This document shows, piece by piece, positions 45,987-58,039 of a DNA stretch of 64,000 bases. The DNA comes from Elephas maximus indicus (lineage: Eukaryota > Chordata > Mammalia > Proboscidea > Elephantidae). Both the position numbers and the translations under genes were made by a program. Position 1 is the stretch's first letter. Each line of letters starts with the position of its first letter. Under the pieces are notes generated by a model that saw only the letters and a list, made by a program, of their open reading frames with translations, made no database searches and had not been told where the DNA came from. The DNA lies in the NCBI RefSeq assembly GCF_024166365.1, contig NC_064820.1, forward strand, positions 62,721,501 to 62,785,500. The letters run 5' to 3'.

Positions 45987-46605
45987 TTGTTGTTGTTAGG
46001 TGCTTTTGAGTTGGCTCCAATTCAGAGTGACCTCATGTACAACAGAATGAAATGTTGCCTGGTCCTGCACCATCCTATCAATAGTTGCTATGTTTGAGTC
46101 CATTGTTTCAGCCACGGTATCAGTCCATCTTGTTGAGGGTCTTCCTCTTTTTCTCTGACCCTCTCTTTACCACGCAGGTTGTTGTTCTTCAGGGATTCAT
46201 CCCTCCTGATAAGATGTCATCCAGAGTAAGTGAGCTAAAGTCTCACCATCTTCTCTTTTAAGGAGCATTCTGTCTGTCATTCCTCCAAAATAGAGTTGTT
46301 TGTTCTTATAGTCAATATTATTCACCAACTCCGTAATTCAAAGGCATCAGTTCTTCTTTGGTCTCTCTTATCCATTGTACAGGTTTCACATACATGAAAA
46401 AAAAAGGCAATTGAAAATACCATGGCTTGGGTCAGGTGCACCTTAGTCCTTAAAGTGACGTCTTTGCTTTTTAACACTTTAAAGAGGTCTTTTGCAGCAG
46501 ATTTGCCCAATGCAATATGTCTTTTGGTTTCTTGAGTGCTGCTTCCATGGGCATTGATTGCAGATTCAAGTAAAATGAGATCCTTGACACCTTCAATATT
46601 TTCAG
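45987..46605 (-). mobile_element. RTE-type LINE, 5'-truncated
   Basis: Sense minus, tail GTTGTTGTT at 45990. A minus ORF at 46322-46510 keeps 'AKDLFKVLKSKDVTLRTKV', conserved in all RTE copies here. Confidence 0.87.
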
Positions 46606-47124
46606 GAAAATATTGAATTTGAGAATTAGAAGTGAGTTTTGGCTTTTGAAGGGGGGTATGGAGAGAGAGAACTAATTTTATTTTCTATCATAGTTTCATA
46701 AAGAGCATTTATAGCCTACTGCTTCTTTAGCAAATCTAGCTTTTCTTCAGTTTTGCCCTTCATTTGAGCAGGGATGCTTTCAGAGTATTGGGGCCTGAAA
46801 CTTTTACAGTTTGGGAACCTTCTTTAAGGAAAACGGTAAAAAAAAAATCACTTTTGGAAAAGCAACAAAAAGCAGATACCCACGTGAATGCATTGCTGGG
46901 TTCCACTTCGAAGGAGAACTAAGGGTTAATCCTTAATCAAATTCATGATAACTCACCTCTGCTTTTGAGGAACACTTTACCTGGAGGTCAGTAGGGGTGA
47001 AAGGACATGTTTGGGTAAGGAGGAGCAGTTACATCTAGTGCAAAAGAGGAATGAACGGTGGGAGCGTGTGGGCAAGCCAGACAGAACTGTGTCAGGGCAA
47101 GTGGGATAGAAGGGAAGGGACATT
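46606..47124. other. Unassigned intron 2 sequence
   Basis: No gene or named repeat recognised. Confidence 0.4.
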
Positions 47125-47225
47125 GGCATAGAAGACTGGAGTCCCCACCGCACTGTGTGACCTTACAGCAAATGACTTAACCTCTCTGGCCATCAGTTCT
47201 GCAGTCTGTAAAATGAAGGAGGATG
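47125..47225 (+). repeat. MIR SINE fragment
   Basis: 'actgtgtgaccttacagcaa' and 'tgacttaacctctctggcca' then 'gtctgtaaaatgaaggagg': MIR core, plus orientation. Confidence 0.72.
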
Positions 47226-47244
47226 GACTCAAAAACAAAACTGC

Positions 47245-47480
47245 CATTCAGTGATTCTGAATGCGCCAAGCGTAATTGTACATGCTTTGTTAAGTCTTCA
47301 AATCCTCACAAAAACCTTATGAGATAGATGCTATTCTTATCTCCAGTTTATAGATGAGGAAACTAAGGTGCAAACAGTGTGAGCAACTTGCTCATGGTCA
47401 TGTAGCTAACAAGCAGTTAGAAAACCTGGGTATGAATCTTGTAACTTTGAAGCCTTTTCCTTAAACCATTTCACTGCCTC
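47245..47480 (-). repeat. MIR SINE
   Basis: Reverse MIR order with 'caaatcctcacaaaaacctt', 'gtttatagatgaggaaacta', 'gctcatggtcatgtagctaa'. Confidence 0.78.
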
Positions 47481-47497
47481 CTCCATAACTGCTACTG

Positions 47498-47690
47498 TCC
47501 AGCAATTACTCTGGACCAACCACTGTGCGGATTTTTTTTCTGATGTGTGTAACAACCTCCAAATGTTGGTATTAATAACACTTTTAAAGATGAGGAAATT
47601 AAGGCTCAGAGAGGTTAAAGAATTTTCCCCAGGTCACATAGCTCTTTCCACTGATTTTGGAGTAATTTTGAACTTTATCACTCTTCTGGT
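47498..47690 (-). repeat. MIR SINE
   Basis: Second reverse MIR beside the previous one: 'gatgaggaaattaaggctca', 'gagaggttaaagaattttcc', 'ccaggtcacatagctctt'. Confidence 0.72.
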
Positions 47691-48024
47691 TATTGGGGAA
47701 ACAATCAAGAAGTAGTCCGTAAGCAGTGGAGGAATTTTTTCTTCCAGAAATGTATACATATGGTATTAATGGAGAAATCATGATGTCATTTTGCTACTAG
47801 AGATGTATCTTTCTTGATCCTCTAGTTAGCCTTTTTTTTTTTTTTTTCAATGACTTCTATCCCAAGACTTCTGCTCTTAAACCTTCTATAACTTGGAATA
47901 CCACCTTCGGGAGCAGAGAATGATGATTTTGTGTAAGAGAAATTGCACATAATTGAAGCTTTAATTTACCAACATTTTAAACAAATATTTTAATAGAAAT
48001 CCTTCTAACGTGTTTGTTGCACAT
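47691..48024. other. Unassigned intron 2 sequence
   Basis: No gene or named repeat; T-tract at about 47832-47848. Confidence 0.35.
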
Positions 48025-48036
48025 TTACTAACCTTA

Positions 48037-48208
48037 AAAAAAAAAAACAAAAAAGACATTTCTGTCAAGTCAGTTTTGACTTATAGTGACCCTATAGGAC
48101 AGAGTAAGAACTGCCCCATAGAGTTTCCAAGGAGTGCCTAGTGACTTCGAGTAGCCAACCTTTTGGTTAGCAGCCATAGCACTTAACTGCTATACCACCA
48201 GGGTTTTC
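48037..48208 (-). repeat. AfroSINE, short form, with target duplication
   Basis: Plus strand A-run, 'ttctgtcaagtcagttttga' to 'ctgctataccaccagggttt'. Flanks TTACTAACCTTA (48025-48036) and TTACTAGCCTTA (48209-48220) match at 11 of 12 bases. Confidence 0.92.
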
Positions 48209-48220
48209 TTACTAGCCTTA

Positions 48221-48701
48221 GAGGACAAAAAAAGAACATGAAAGATAACCATGTCGTCTTGGAGTCTCAGTATTATCAGTATGAATCCCTTGTGGATGTC
48301 TATTCCATTCAGTCATCTCAGCATGATATTTTCTGTATTCTAAATTTTACTTTTTTTTTTTTTAATTTCTTTCTCCAATGTCAAGCTATTCTCCTTTGTA
48401 TCTCTAGCTGTCTTCATCTCCCATCCTAATTTGTTTCTTCCAGTATAGTTTTCTTATAAGCCAAGTAACCAAGTTTATTGTCATTGTTGGCAGAATTAAG
48501 AGGAAAGTGGCTCAGATTGTGAACATACGAATCTTTATTATTACCACGCATGAGCTTTGGTGTATGGGTGCTGAGAAATCTACTTTGACCTCACAGAAGT
48601 CTCCCTTTGCTACCATATTGATATCTCCGTCTGTTTACCAACCAGATGTTTTATCTGCCTGAACACATTGGTATTAGCTTGACATTAGGCCTATTCTAGA
48701 G
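48221..48701. other. Unassigned intron 2 sequence
   Basis: No gene or named repeat; T-run near 48349-48363. Confidence 0.35.
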
Positions 48702-48901
48702 TTCCTGTTGTTTCTGCTTTGTGCCATTGAGTTGATTCCGACTCATAGCAACCCTGTAGGATAGAGTAGAATTGCCTCCATAGGGTTACCTAGGCTGAGA
48801 TCTTTATGGGAGCAGATCATCAGGTCTTTTCTACTGTGGAGCCAGTGGTGGGTTCGAACCCCTGACCTTTCAGTAAGCAGCTGAATGCTTAATCATTGCA
48901 C
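48702..48901 (-). repeat. AfroSINE, long form
   Basis: Plus strand 'tgccattgagttgattccga' to 'gcttaatcattgcacc', with 'ctgagatctttatgggagc' block. The first of two same-direction copies. Confidence 0.88.
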
Positions 48902-48916
48902 CATTCTAGACTTAAA

Positions 48917-49118
48917 CCAAAAACCAAACCTGTTGCTGTTAAGTTGATTCCAACTCATAGTGATTCTATCGGTCAGAGTAGAACTGCAACATAGGGTTTC
49001 CAATGCTGTAATCTTTACAGGAGCACATCACCACATCTTTCTCCCATGGAGTGGCAGTAGGTTTGAACTGCCAGCCTTTCATTTAGCAGCCAAGCACTTA
49101 ACTCCTGTGCCACCAGGG
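48917..49118 (-). repeat. AfroSINE, long form, with target duplication
   Basis: Plus strand 'ttgctgttaagttgattcca' to 'aactcctgtgccaccaggg'. Perfect 15-bp flanking repeat CATTCTAGACTTAAA at 48902-48916 and 49119-49133, so this copy inserted separately just beside the 48702 copy. Confidence 0.94.
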
Positions 49119-49174
49119 CATTCTAGACTTAAAAAACTTGGATTTAAATTCCCCCAAGATGGTAGTATTGTGGT

Positions 49175-49415
49175 TTTATGATTTAGACTCAGAAACTGGG
49201 CTGTCTGGGTTCAAATCTTGGTTGTAAGACTTATAAATATTGTGATTTTGGGCAACTTAACTTCTTTGTACCTCGTTTTTTCAACCCATACACAGGGGGT
49301 AATAATAATGTTTTCCTTATTGTCTTGTGTAATTATTAAATAAATGATATTTGTAAATTTCTTAGCACAGTACCTAGCACATAATAAGTGCTCAGTAAAT
49401 AAGTCATTATTGTTT
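49175..49415 (+). repeat. MIR SINE
   Basis: Nearly complete MIR: 'ctgggctgtctgggttcaaa', 'gtgattttgggcaacttaac', 'cttagcacagtacctagcac', 'ataataagtgctcagtaaat'. Confidence 0.85.
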
Positions 49416-50117
49416 CTCTCAGTCCCCTGCTCTTTACCAATACTGACCTCACCTATCTAGCCTCATACTCTCTGGAACTATAAATGGAATTTGAGGGTCA
49501 TAAATTGCCAGTTATTACAGATGGACATTTATCTAAGGAACTATAATTTGAGTGTCCTGATACAGTTGTGAAATATACAAGTACACTGACAAGGTAAAAC
49601 ATTTTCTGGGCACTTGGGTTGATCTCACCATCCACTGGTAAATTTCAATATGCCCAAGTGTAGTCAGCTGTGCTGTTGAAGTATTCCGTGGTGTTTTGAA
49701 CCATCTGTGCATCTAAATAGAGGCATCAGCTCCATGGGGGAGGCAAACCTATACAGCTTGTTTATTAAGTGCTAATAAAATTGATGTCGTGCCCCAGAAC
49801 AAAACAATTATAAATCATTGGGTCCATAGAGAGCTATTATTAAAATACAGGGATACAATTTTCTCAGGATATAGCCTAGCTCTGCTGACAGCTTCTGATC
49901 TAAGAAGGCTGTATCTGTGTCACCAAGTCACTCATTGTTATTTTCTATTGATTTGTTTGAAGTTTTACTGAACTGACCAGTTGTTTTGGCATTATATAAA
50001 GACAGCCTAAATCTAGGTACAAATTAAGCATTTAATAACCTTCATGTTTATTCTTTAAGTTAGATTTAAGGAAAAAACACAAGATTTCCCTAGATAAATA
50101 GTACTTGGAACAAAATG
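49416..50117. other. Unassigned intron 2 sequence
   Basis: No gene or named repeat recognised. Confidence 0.4.
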
Positions 50118-50310
50118 ATGCCAATTGTTGTCAAGTAAATTTCCTACTCATGGCTACCCCACGTGTGTCAAAGGAAAGCCATGCTGTATAGGGTTTTCAA
50201 TGGCTGTGATCTTTTGGAAGTAGATTGCCAGGACTTTCTTCTGAGGGGCCGCTGGGTGGATTCGGTTAGTAGCCAAGTGTTTAATCATTTGTGTCACCCA
50301 GGGATTCCTT
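50118..50310 (-). repeat. AfroSINE, third subfamily
   Basis: Plus strand 'ccaattgttgtcaagtaaat' to 'tgtgtcacccagggattcct', with 'ttttggaagtagattgcca' as in the 21344 copy. Confidence 0.82.
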
Positions 50311-51247
50311 AAATAGTGCTTACTCTACTTATTTTCAGTACTAGAAATTTCTTTCTTCTCCGTCTAGTTTTGCTCTCCTTACACACTAATTTTACTAGTC
50401 TTAAACCTTGTCACTATAGAACTGAACCAGAAAGACACAAGAAATAACAAATGTTAGCATCAGTTGATACAAATCACTTTGTTCAAGCATTGACTGATAT
50501 GCAGAAATGAAAGGCAAGTTCTGTGCTCTCAAGGAGTTTACAGTCTTTGAAAAGCAACTGGGTCAATTTTAGGATGTCTTTATAAAGCATCTTGTGCAAA
50601 ATTATAGCATAGAAGCTAAATGTAAGTGTACAGAGAAGATATAAAAGTAAAAAGAATTAAGACTGGTGAAAATATCAGACAAATCTTGGCAAGAAACAAA
50701 CAGGGTAATGTAGAAGAGTTTAATGACCCTGCAAAGGTATGGGCACGGTTTAGGGAACCAATGAAGAATAGTGCAGACTCCAGAGCTCGCACGTCAGAGA
50801 GCCATGACCATCCCTTGGACCGGAAGGGAAGAGGAAGGAGCAGTTGCTGGGACCAAGAGAAAGCTGGAGCAGTAGGAGAGGGCCATTAGACTGGAGCCTG
50901 GGCCTTTTAGAAGAATGTAGACACAGCTAATCAGTGGCTCAGCAGGGAAGGATCCAAAGGAATGAATAGTCTGACCTCTCATTCCTCCTGTTCTCTGATC
51001 TCTTACCAGTGCTTGTGTTGGCTGAACTCACCAGGAAGGTAGGACTCAGGGAGCTCTGCTTTAGCAATTCAAAACAGTTAGCCTCCTGGAGCACAGAAAA
51101 AAAAAAAAAAAAAAAAGAAATGGATAAAGCCCTTGGGTCTGGAAAAGGAAAAGAAACATACCCAGCACAATGAAGAAGGTGGTTTTTGATTAATATTTTC
51201 AATATAAAGCAATTCAATATCAAAGAAGAAGGAGTATGATGAACATA
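50311..51247. other. Unassigned intron 2 sequence
   Basis: Parts (about 50490-50560 and 50930-51095) resemble old mammalian repeats that I cannot name. A-run at 51099-51116. An 87-codon plus ORF at 50626-50889 has no recognisable domain. Confidence 0.4.
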
Positions 51248-51378
51248 GGAGCTCAGCTGCTAACCGAAAGGTCAGCAGTTCCAATGCCCCAACTTCTCCT
51301 TGGAAACCCTATGGGGTAGTTCTACTCTGTCCTTTAGGGTCACTATAAGTTGGAATTGACTCAACAGCAACAAGTTTT
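51248..51378 (+). repeat. AfroSINE, short form, 5'-truncated
   Basis: 'agctcagctgctaaccgaaa', B-box-like 'ggtcagcagttccaatgccc', end 'aattgactcaacagcaacaa'. Confidence 0.88.
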
Positions 51379-51400
51379 AGTTTGATATGAAGGATGTAAG

Positions 51401-51588
51401 GAGCCCTAATGGTGCAACGGCTAACTGAAGGGTTTGTGGTTCGAAACCACCCAGCAGCTCCATGACAGAATGACCTGGGATCTGCTTCCGTAAAGATTAC
51501 AGCCATGAAAACCCGTGGGGAAGTTCAGCTCTGTCACATGGGATCGCTATGAGTCAGAATTGACTTAACGGCAACGGGTTTTTTTATA
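51401..51588 (+). repeat. AfroSINE, long form
   Basis: 'gagccctaatggtgcaacgg' start, 'gtggttcgaaaccacccagc' B-box region, 'gcttccgtaaagattacagc' extra block, 'cttaacggcaacgggttttt' end. Confidence 0.92.
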
Positions 51589-52596
51589 ATTTGGTAAATT
51601 TCACAATATATTTTATTTTGCTTTGATTGCCCACATGGTCTCCCATAACTATTTTAACAGGCATTCATTGGATAATTCTATTTATGCTTCATGATATTGT
51701 TAAAGAATCAGCCCTTTGAACATAATATGTTAATGAATGTGTGCTTCATAAAGAGACAAATTAATTTTCACTCAAAATTGGGTGAACCTCTTCATTGAGA
51801 AAATACCAATGAGCAAAGACTCTTTATCTAATCCTCTCTCACAAGCTCCTGTCCCCTGGAAAGGAAAAACAAGACAACAAATGGCATGAGAGCCTCAGCA
51901 CACCTGCATTGACAGGTTGCTAAGTGTCAACACTGAGGGCTGATATGTCATTGCACTTTATTTTAGTCAACAGATCTGTCCTCCTCTTTTAAAAGAGAAA
52001 AAAGTACAGTAGGTTTTTTTTTTTTTTCTTTTTTCTTTTCAAATTTTGCAAAGCAATTAACCTCTGGGTCAAAACAAAGCTCAGAAGATTTCATCTCTAC
52101 TGCTTAATTCTTCACAAATTTATAATCAATTGGAAACCAGAAAGTGAGAATTGAAAGTGTTTTTCTTACTTTGCTGTATGGCTGGCTTCTGATATAATGA
52201 GGTCTGTAGGTCTGGTTTTCAGACTGAAATTCTAAATTGAGTTTTGTAATAACATGGCTACCAAGGGCTGTAAGCAGGGATGAAAGGAAAGAGGCTTGTT
52301 TTCTCAGGGACTGAGGAACAATCAAGACCTGCTGAGACCTTTTAGCTTGGCCTGATTGATGGCACGGCAAGAGCAACATGAAGATGATTCTCAGTTGTGA
52401 GGCACTCAAATTTGCAAATAGGCTAATCTCAGAATGTGAGATAAACTCATGTATGAAAGTAACCAGACAAAGAAGTCTGTATAAAGCAGGGGCGATGAAC
52501 AGTTTTGTTTCCCTGGAGTTCACAGTGTTATTGTTTCCGGAGAAATTTCTGGTCAATGATTTGAGCACAGAAACCATAACCTCTCCAGAGATAACA
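51589..52596. other. Unassigned intron 2 sequence
   Basis: No named repeat. The minus ORF at 52104-52604 (166 codons) is the longest in the window, but it has no recognisable domain, no intron-like context and ordinary AT-rich composition, so I treat it as chance. Confidence 0.4.
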
Positions 52597-52783
52597 TTCC
52601 TCAAAGTGTGGTCCCACAGTCTGACCCTTGTCCCAGTTGTTCTGGCAATTTGTTAAAAATATAGACTTTTGAACCTTATCCCAGTTCTGCTGAATCAGAA
52701 TCTCTCTGTGAGCAGAACCAGGGTCTCTGGAAGTTTCCCAGATGAGTCTGATGCAATACAGTTTGAGAACTGTTGTCCTAAGG
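52597..52783 (+). mobile_element. MER5A-like hAT-Charlie MITE
   Basis: 'cctcaaagtgtggtcccaca' start, 'caatttgttaaaaatataga', 'ctgctgaatcagaatctctc', end 'cagtttgagaactgttgtcc': MER5A order and length (about 187 bp). Confidence 0.8.
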
Positions 52784-52954
52784 AACAGGTCTCAAGTGGC
52801 CTAAAGGACCTCCTGGCACATGTTGTCAGCTCATGTAGAGCAGAAGGTAAGTCCACTTGAGTCAGTTAATGGTGAAAATAGATCTGGGGAGGGGCAGACT
52901 AAGGTGCTCTTCTCAGACTGCGTCCTGACTTCTGGGGCTACAGAACAAGTGTTA

Positions 52955-53106
52955 AAAAACCTACTGCTGTAGATTCGTAGTGACCCTACAGGACAGAGGA
53001 GAACTGCCCCATAGGGTTTCCAAGGAGCAGCTGGTGGATTTGAACTGCTGAGCTTTTGATTAGCAGCCTGAGTTCTTAACCACTGAGCCACCAGGGCTCA
53101 AATATA
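52955..53106 (-). repeat. AfroSINE, short form, with target duplication
   Basis: Plus strand 'cctactgctgtagattcgta' to 'accactgagccaccagggct'. Perfect 13-bp flanking repeat AGAACAAGTGTTA at 52942-52954 and 53107-53119. Confidence 0.94.
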
Positions 53107-53119
53107 AGAACAAGTGTTA

Positions 53120-54482
53120 TGCTGGCCCAAATGTGGCTGCTGAACAGAGGCATATTCTTCAGCGTATCTGGGGACAAAAGGGCATACGCCTGGAAGAGTT
53201 ACATCGACACTTCAGGGCCTTGAACACACTCTGTCTGACCACAGGTTTACCTACTCCTTTACCTCCTTTTCCTCTCTCTACCAGCAGATTGTCCATCCCT
53301 GTCTTCAAGGCCAAATACAGTCCAGCTTCCTATAGTTCACTAGCTTTGCTCTTGATTCCTGCTTCTCTCTCTTATTGGATTAGATTCCCCTCCTGTTGGC
53401 TCCTACATCCTTAGATAATTGAAGTCTGGAATCCATTCTCTCTCCATTCCCCTTCAGCTCAGGTTTCTATCCCATGTCTCTGAATATACCGTCAAGTAAA
53501 ATGGGATGGGGCGGGTCTAGTGCTATCTCTGTCCCAAGCAAAGAGAATTTTGTTTCCTCAAGCAGTTGCCACAGTTATTTGCATGTATTTGTTAAGCCAT
53601 GAATCATTTCTTCAAAGGAAGGCAAATGGAAAAGCCCATTAACTAGAGGGGACTGGCCTGTTTTCAGCACAGTAGAGAGTCCAGAGCCCTGTTCCTTCGT
53701 CTTCCCAACCCCATACTTGGATGAGGGCTCAGCCTAGAAAAATCAACGCTCTATGGGATCTTGTAGAAGGAAGGCTAAGGATTTTATAGGCCATGCCTCT
53801 TTCTGACCCCATCTGTAAGGCAAATTCCCTGGGAGATGGCATATCTTAATGAAAGAGCCCAAGGCCCCTTAAAACTTCGGCTAGGTTTCTATTCCATGTC
53901 TCTGAACATTCCATCAACTCAAATGGGATGATTCTAGTACTAGGTATAAAAAGGAAGGTGGCAGGGGAGATATAGGCTTAGGATATCCTACCCACAGGGC
54001 AACCTGCCATGACCTTAGTCTTCTAATTGTGTATGTTCGTATGAAGACGATTTGATCATAAATAGTGCCAGTGAAAACAATTAAGATGGATATTCTTTCC
54101 TGATAGTAGACAAGAAGAACAAATCAATATGAGAGCAACAGTTAAAACTTGCCATATCTAAGTAAAAATCATATTAACAGACATTTACCTGAACAATCTG
54201 TCATTTAGTTCTTGACTTTTTTATTTTCTTCTTCTACTACATTATGTGCGTCTAGGGAGGTGTACATTATCCAGCTCAGGGTTTCCAGCACCTCAGATGC
54301 CTGGTCTGTAGGAGGTGTCAGTGTGTGTCGTATACCCAAATGAGTGTATTATGACTGACAGGGCTACGACCATGCTTGTTAGCTCCATAGATATTTGTTG
54401 TCAAGTTTATTTGACTGTACTCCTAAATTTTATTCACATATTTTCATTTTATCATAATAATCACCAGTCTACCTTCCAATTG
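53120..54482. other. Unassigned intron 2 sequence
   Basis: No gene or named repeat. A phrase near 53465-53510 ('tctatcccatgtctctgaat') recurs at about 53888-53930, a diverged local duplication. Confidence 0.4.
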
Positions 54483-54671
54483 CAGGTAGTCCCTGCCTTA
54501 TGTTGGAGTTGCGTTCCCAAGGACTCTGTCATAAGTCAATTCTGATGTCAGTCAAACACCTCTTCTTTTTTTTTTTTTTAGTTTTCATTATTATTTATAA
54601 ATCCAATCTTTATTTGTCTTTTGGGGCTTGGTCCTTGTAACTCGAATACATCCTAAGTCAGGGACTACCTG
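54483..54671. mobile_element. DNA transposon fossil with terminal inverted repeats
   Basis: Left end CAGGTAGTCCCTGCCTTATG and the reverse complement of the right end (CAGGTAGTCCCTGACTTAGG) match at 18 of 20. About 189 bp, non-coding, with a T-run inside. Probably a Tigger-like or related MITE; flanks do not show a TA duplication. Confidence 0.65.
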
Positions 54672-54789
54672 TATTTCAGTTGCTCAGATTGAGGGATATT
54701 TGTTGTTACCTTTTGAAAAAGTGGAGGAATTATTGTAAGGGCAAGAAGATCACCTGGAGGAGCTCTGCCTCCCAGGAGAAAGTATAGCA

Positions 54790-55025
54790 TCCTGGTTAGG
54801 AGCACAGGCGTTGAGGTCAAACTACCTGAGTTGAAAACCTGTATCTGCAGTGCTCTAGAAGCTTCGTAAGCTCTCAGGCTCAGTTTCTTCATCTGTAAAA
54901 TGGGCATAATGAAAATGTTTACCTCATAATATGGTTTGAGGGATAATAAGGGTAAAACATGTACATCACTTAGCACAGAACCTCGTAGATGGTAAGATTC
55001 AATAAATGTTCACTCTTGTTATTAT
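54790..55025 (+). repeat. MIR SINE
   Basis: 'ctggttaggagcacaggcgt', 'ctcagtttcttcatctgtaa', 'aatgggcataatgaaaatgt', 'aagattcaataaatgttcac'. Nearly complete. Confidence 0.85.
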
Positions 55026-57027
55026 TTCAGGCTTGGATTAAATATAAAGCTCAACATTCAATCTCATAGAGTTGTGTTTTGTCTTTTTAAAGCTTTCTTC
55101 TGTTGTTATAAGATTACCAAGTCAGAGTGCCCTACCAACACCACATAGAATCACACTTCTCTGACTCTTTACCTGAGAAAGACTGGAAGGTCTAAAAGAT
55201 GCAGGTGGGCCCCCAAATTGTATAATCCTCAGGCCCCACAAAACCTGGAACCACTCTTGCTTAAACTTCTCCTCCAGGGCAGTTGGAAGAAAACCAAGGA
55301 GTAACAGATAGAGGTACAGTGAGGGGTGGAGCCCTTGGCAGTATAGTAACAATACATTGGGGGTTGTTGATCCTCACTGCAGAAGGAACGGTCATTCAAG
55401 ACACAGATTTAGAGCTGTACAAAAACAATAGTGATAGAGATAGTGAAGAAAGGACAGAGCGTCTTTTATGCAAAAGAATTCCACTTTTAGCTAAAGGTGC
55501 ATAGTTGAATTCAATTCAATTTGGATGCCCACAGTAAAGGGTGATAAGGAAATTGTTATTACCATGTTCAATATGAGTTGAAGGGATGAGACATCTGAGC
55601 CATCTATCCTGCAGACGAAATGCTAGAACACTGACCTGTATGTAAAGCTCTTCTATATTTTCTCTGGTGACAAAATAGGAAGACATATGCTGAAATGACC
55701 TAGTGAAAAGCTTGTTGGTCAAATGCTTAGGGAAGAATGTCTTGTTTTGATATATGGAGAATTTGCAGTCCTCCCTTAACACAAGCTTTCCAAATGAATA
55801 CATTTTAATTTGGCTTCAATAGTTTAAAGAAAGCGGAATATTAATCTGACAACTTATAAAGGTGCTTGCCTCCAAAAAAAAAAAAAATTTTTTTTTTTTA
55901 AATTGTGCTGTCTGGCATGTGGAATAAATCCCTGAGTTTACAGGAACAATTTTGACACAATTGGATTTATTTTTTTAGCCAGACGGAGAATTCTAATTCT
56001 GGGAAACAAATTCAGACTAATTGTGTCTGGACCTGGAAAGCGCCTGTGACCTGGCTGGTACGAGTGCCTGTCAGGACCAGGGTTTGTACATTTCTCCCTG
56101 ACGTTTCTTCTAGCTCCTGAGGCTGTGCTGCAAAGCAAACTTTACTTCTAGAATGCTTGTTCCCTAGTGTTTACTTCCTGTCCTGTTATAGGTAGTCGAT
56201 GATCATAATGTGGGTAACAGGGCTCTCAGAAGGACAGAATTTACTTGATGGTGGACAATACATGGGGTTGTGTAGTGGAAGTGCTGGGAAATAATGGGAA
56301 GGGGCACATAAAAAAATAGTGTTTATGCGTCAGATGTTTATCTTAATATGTTATTTAATTATGATGCCTAATTTATACTTGCATTTTGGAAATGGATTAA
56401 ATACAGACATTGGAAGTCTCTGAGTATATTAAAATTGAAACACATTCAAATTAGGAATGCTTGAGAGAGGACCAGGAGTGTATAGCATTATGTTAATTAT
56501 CTGTTTGGCTCATTGCTCCTGTATCTCTCAAATTTGCAAATATGGGACAGCTTAAATCATTACTTGTTATTTTGGTCCCACTTTGGGACCAGTCCTTTGT
56601 GGATGAAGGAAAATAATGAATCAAGACACACTTGTTCAAGTTTTAAGTCTTTTTTTTTTTTCTAGTTGGTCTTCTTTGTATCCCAATTTCCAAGAAATTG
56701 GATTTTCTTTATCCAGAATCCCAGTTATCTAGTTAGGTGGGTTCCTGCCTGGATCACCTTCCCTAGAATCTCACTCCTTGTGGGGGCTACACTCCTGTCC
56801 CTAATGTTAATCTCTGTATAGTCTGGACTCTGGCCAAGTGTCCATTAGGGCCTGACCTTTTAATCTGAGACCTATCTTTTGACTCATATCCTTGTGTGTC
56901 TGCCTCTTGATTAATCATCACCTTGCTTTTTTACTCACATTCCTTTATTTACTTTTGCCTTACCTTGTTGATCTGCCTGTAGGAGTGTTCCTGAGTTTTC
57001 TGATTTGACTCCCCATGTCCCAATCCA
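55026..57027. other. Unassigned intron 2 sequence
   Basis: Two kilobases without a gene or a repeat I can name. Contains an A/T palindromic run at about 55874-55900. Some parts, such as 55920-56160, look like unique sequence. Confidence 0.4.
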
Positions 57028-57190
57028 TGGAGCCCTGATGGTGAAGTGTTAAGGGCTCAGCTGCTAACAAAAAGGTCAACAGTTTGAATCCACAAACTGC
57101 TCCTTGGAAACCCTATAGGACATTTCTAGTCTATCCTGTAGGGTCACTATGAGTGAGAATCGACTGAACAGCAATGGGTTTGTTTTTTTG
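57028..57190 (+). repeat. AfroSINE, short form
   Basis: 'gagccctgatggtgaagtgt', 'aacagtttgaatccacaaac', end 'tgaacagcaatgggtttgtt'. Confidence 0.9.
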
Positions 57191-57262
57191 TTTGGTCCCA
57201 ACCTGTTGTTTGGACCCCATATTTGACAAATGCTTCTACCAGTCTATTTTCAGTTGTGGTAA

Positions 57263-57477
57263 GAGCCCTAGTGGCATAGTGGTTAAAGTGCTCAGCTGCT
57301 AACAGAAAGGTCAGCAATTTGAACCTACCAGCCACTCCGCTGGAGAAAGATGTGGCAATCCGCTTCCATAGGGATTTACAGCCTTGGAAACCCTATAAGG
57401 CAGTTCTACTCTGTCCCTGCAGGGTTGCTATGAGTCAGAAACAACTCTATGGTGATGGGCTTTTTTTTTTTTTTTGG
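57263..57477 (+). repeat. AfroSINE, long form
   Basis: 'gagccctagtggcatagtgg' start, 'gtcagcaatttgaacctacc' B-box region, 'ccgcttccatagggatttac' extra block, 'caactctatggtgatgggct' end. Confidence 0.92.
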
Positions 57478-58039
57478 TTAAGATCATTTTGTCAGTCTTC
57501 CTTGATGAGAAAAGATCAAATAGAGAGAGAGAGAGAGGAAAAAAAAAAAAAACAGGCCAGGATGGCAAATGAATCACCCATAAAGTGGTGAATCATAGTC
57601 CTTGGAGTCTTGCTTTTCATCCCCAGGGGCTCAGTGCTGCAATGTGAAGGCAATAACAGACCATCAAAAAGAAAGGCATATGAGAATTTTAACCTTCTTA
57701 TTGATTTTGTCAGAGCTTTTCATGTGTGTGCTTCTTAATTCCATGCCTTTGTGTAATCTTCAGATTCAATGTATCACTTGGAAATGTTGGGAAAACTGAT
57801 AAGGGCGTATAGAAATCAGAAGTATGATTAGGAAAAAAACTTTTAGTAATTGATCAGGCTACCATTTTTCTAGCAAATTCACAGTTCATGAGCAGTAACC
57901 ATGGAAAGAACTTGGCCATTTGGAGGAAAAACATTATCATTGAATTTCTTTTATCCAAAGAACAATTTTTCCATTTCTACTATCCAGTTTGTACTTTTAT
58001 GGTTAATTTCTTATAGCCCACCCGTGATAGTTCTTACAC
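57478..58039. other. Unassigned intron 2 sequence
   Basis: Has a GA-rich and A-rich simple stretch at about 57522-57552. Nothing else recognised. Confidence 0.4.

Noticed and set aside
52104..52604. Longest ORF in the window (166 codons, minus strand)
   Set aside because: No domain, motif or gene-like context; AT-rich intronic DNA of this length can hold such an ORF by chance, and part of the region overlaps a MER5A element.
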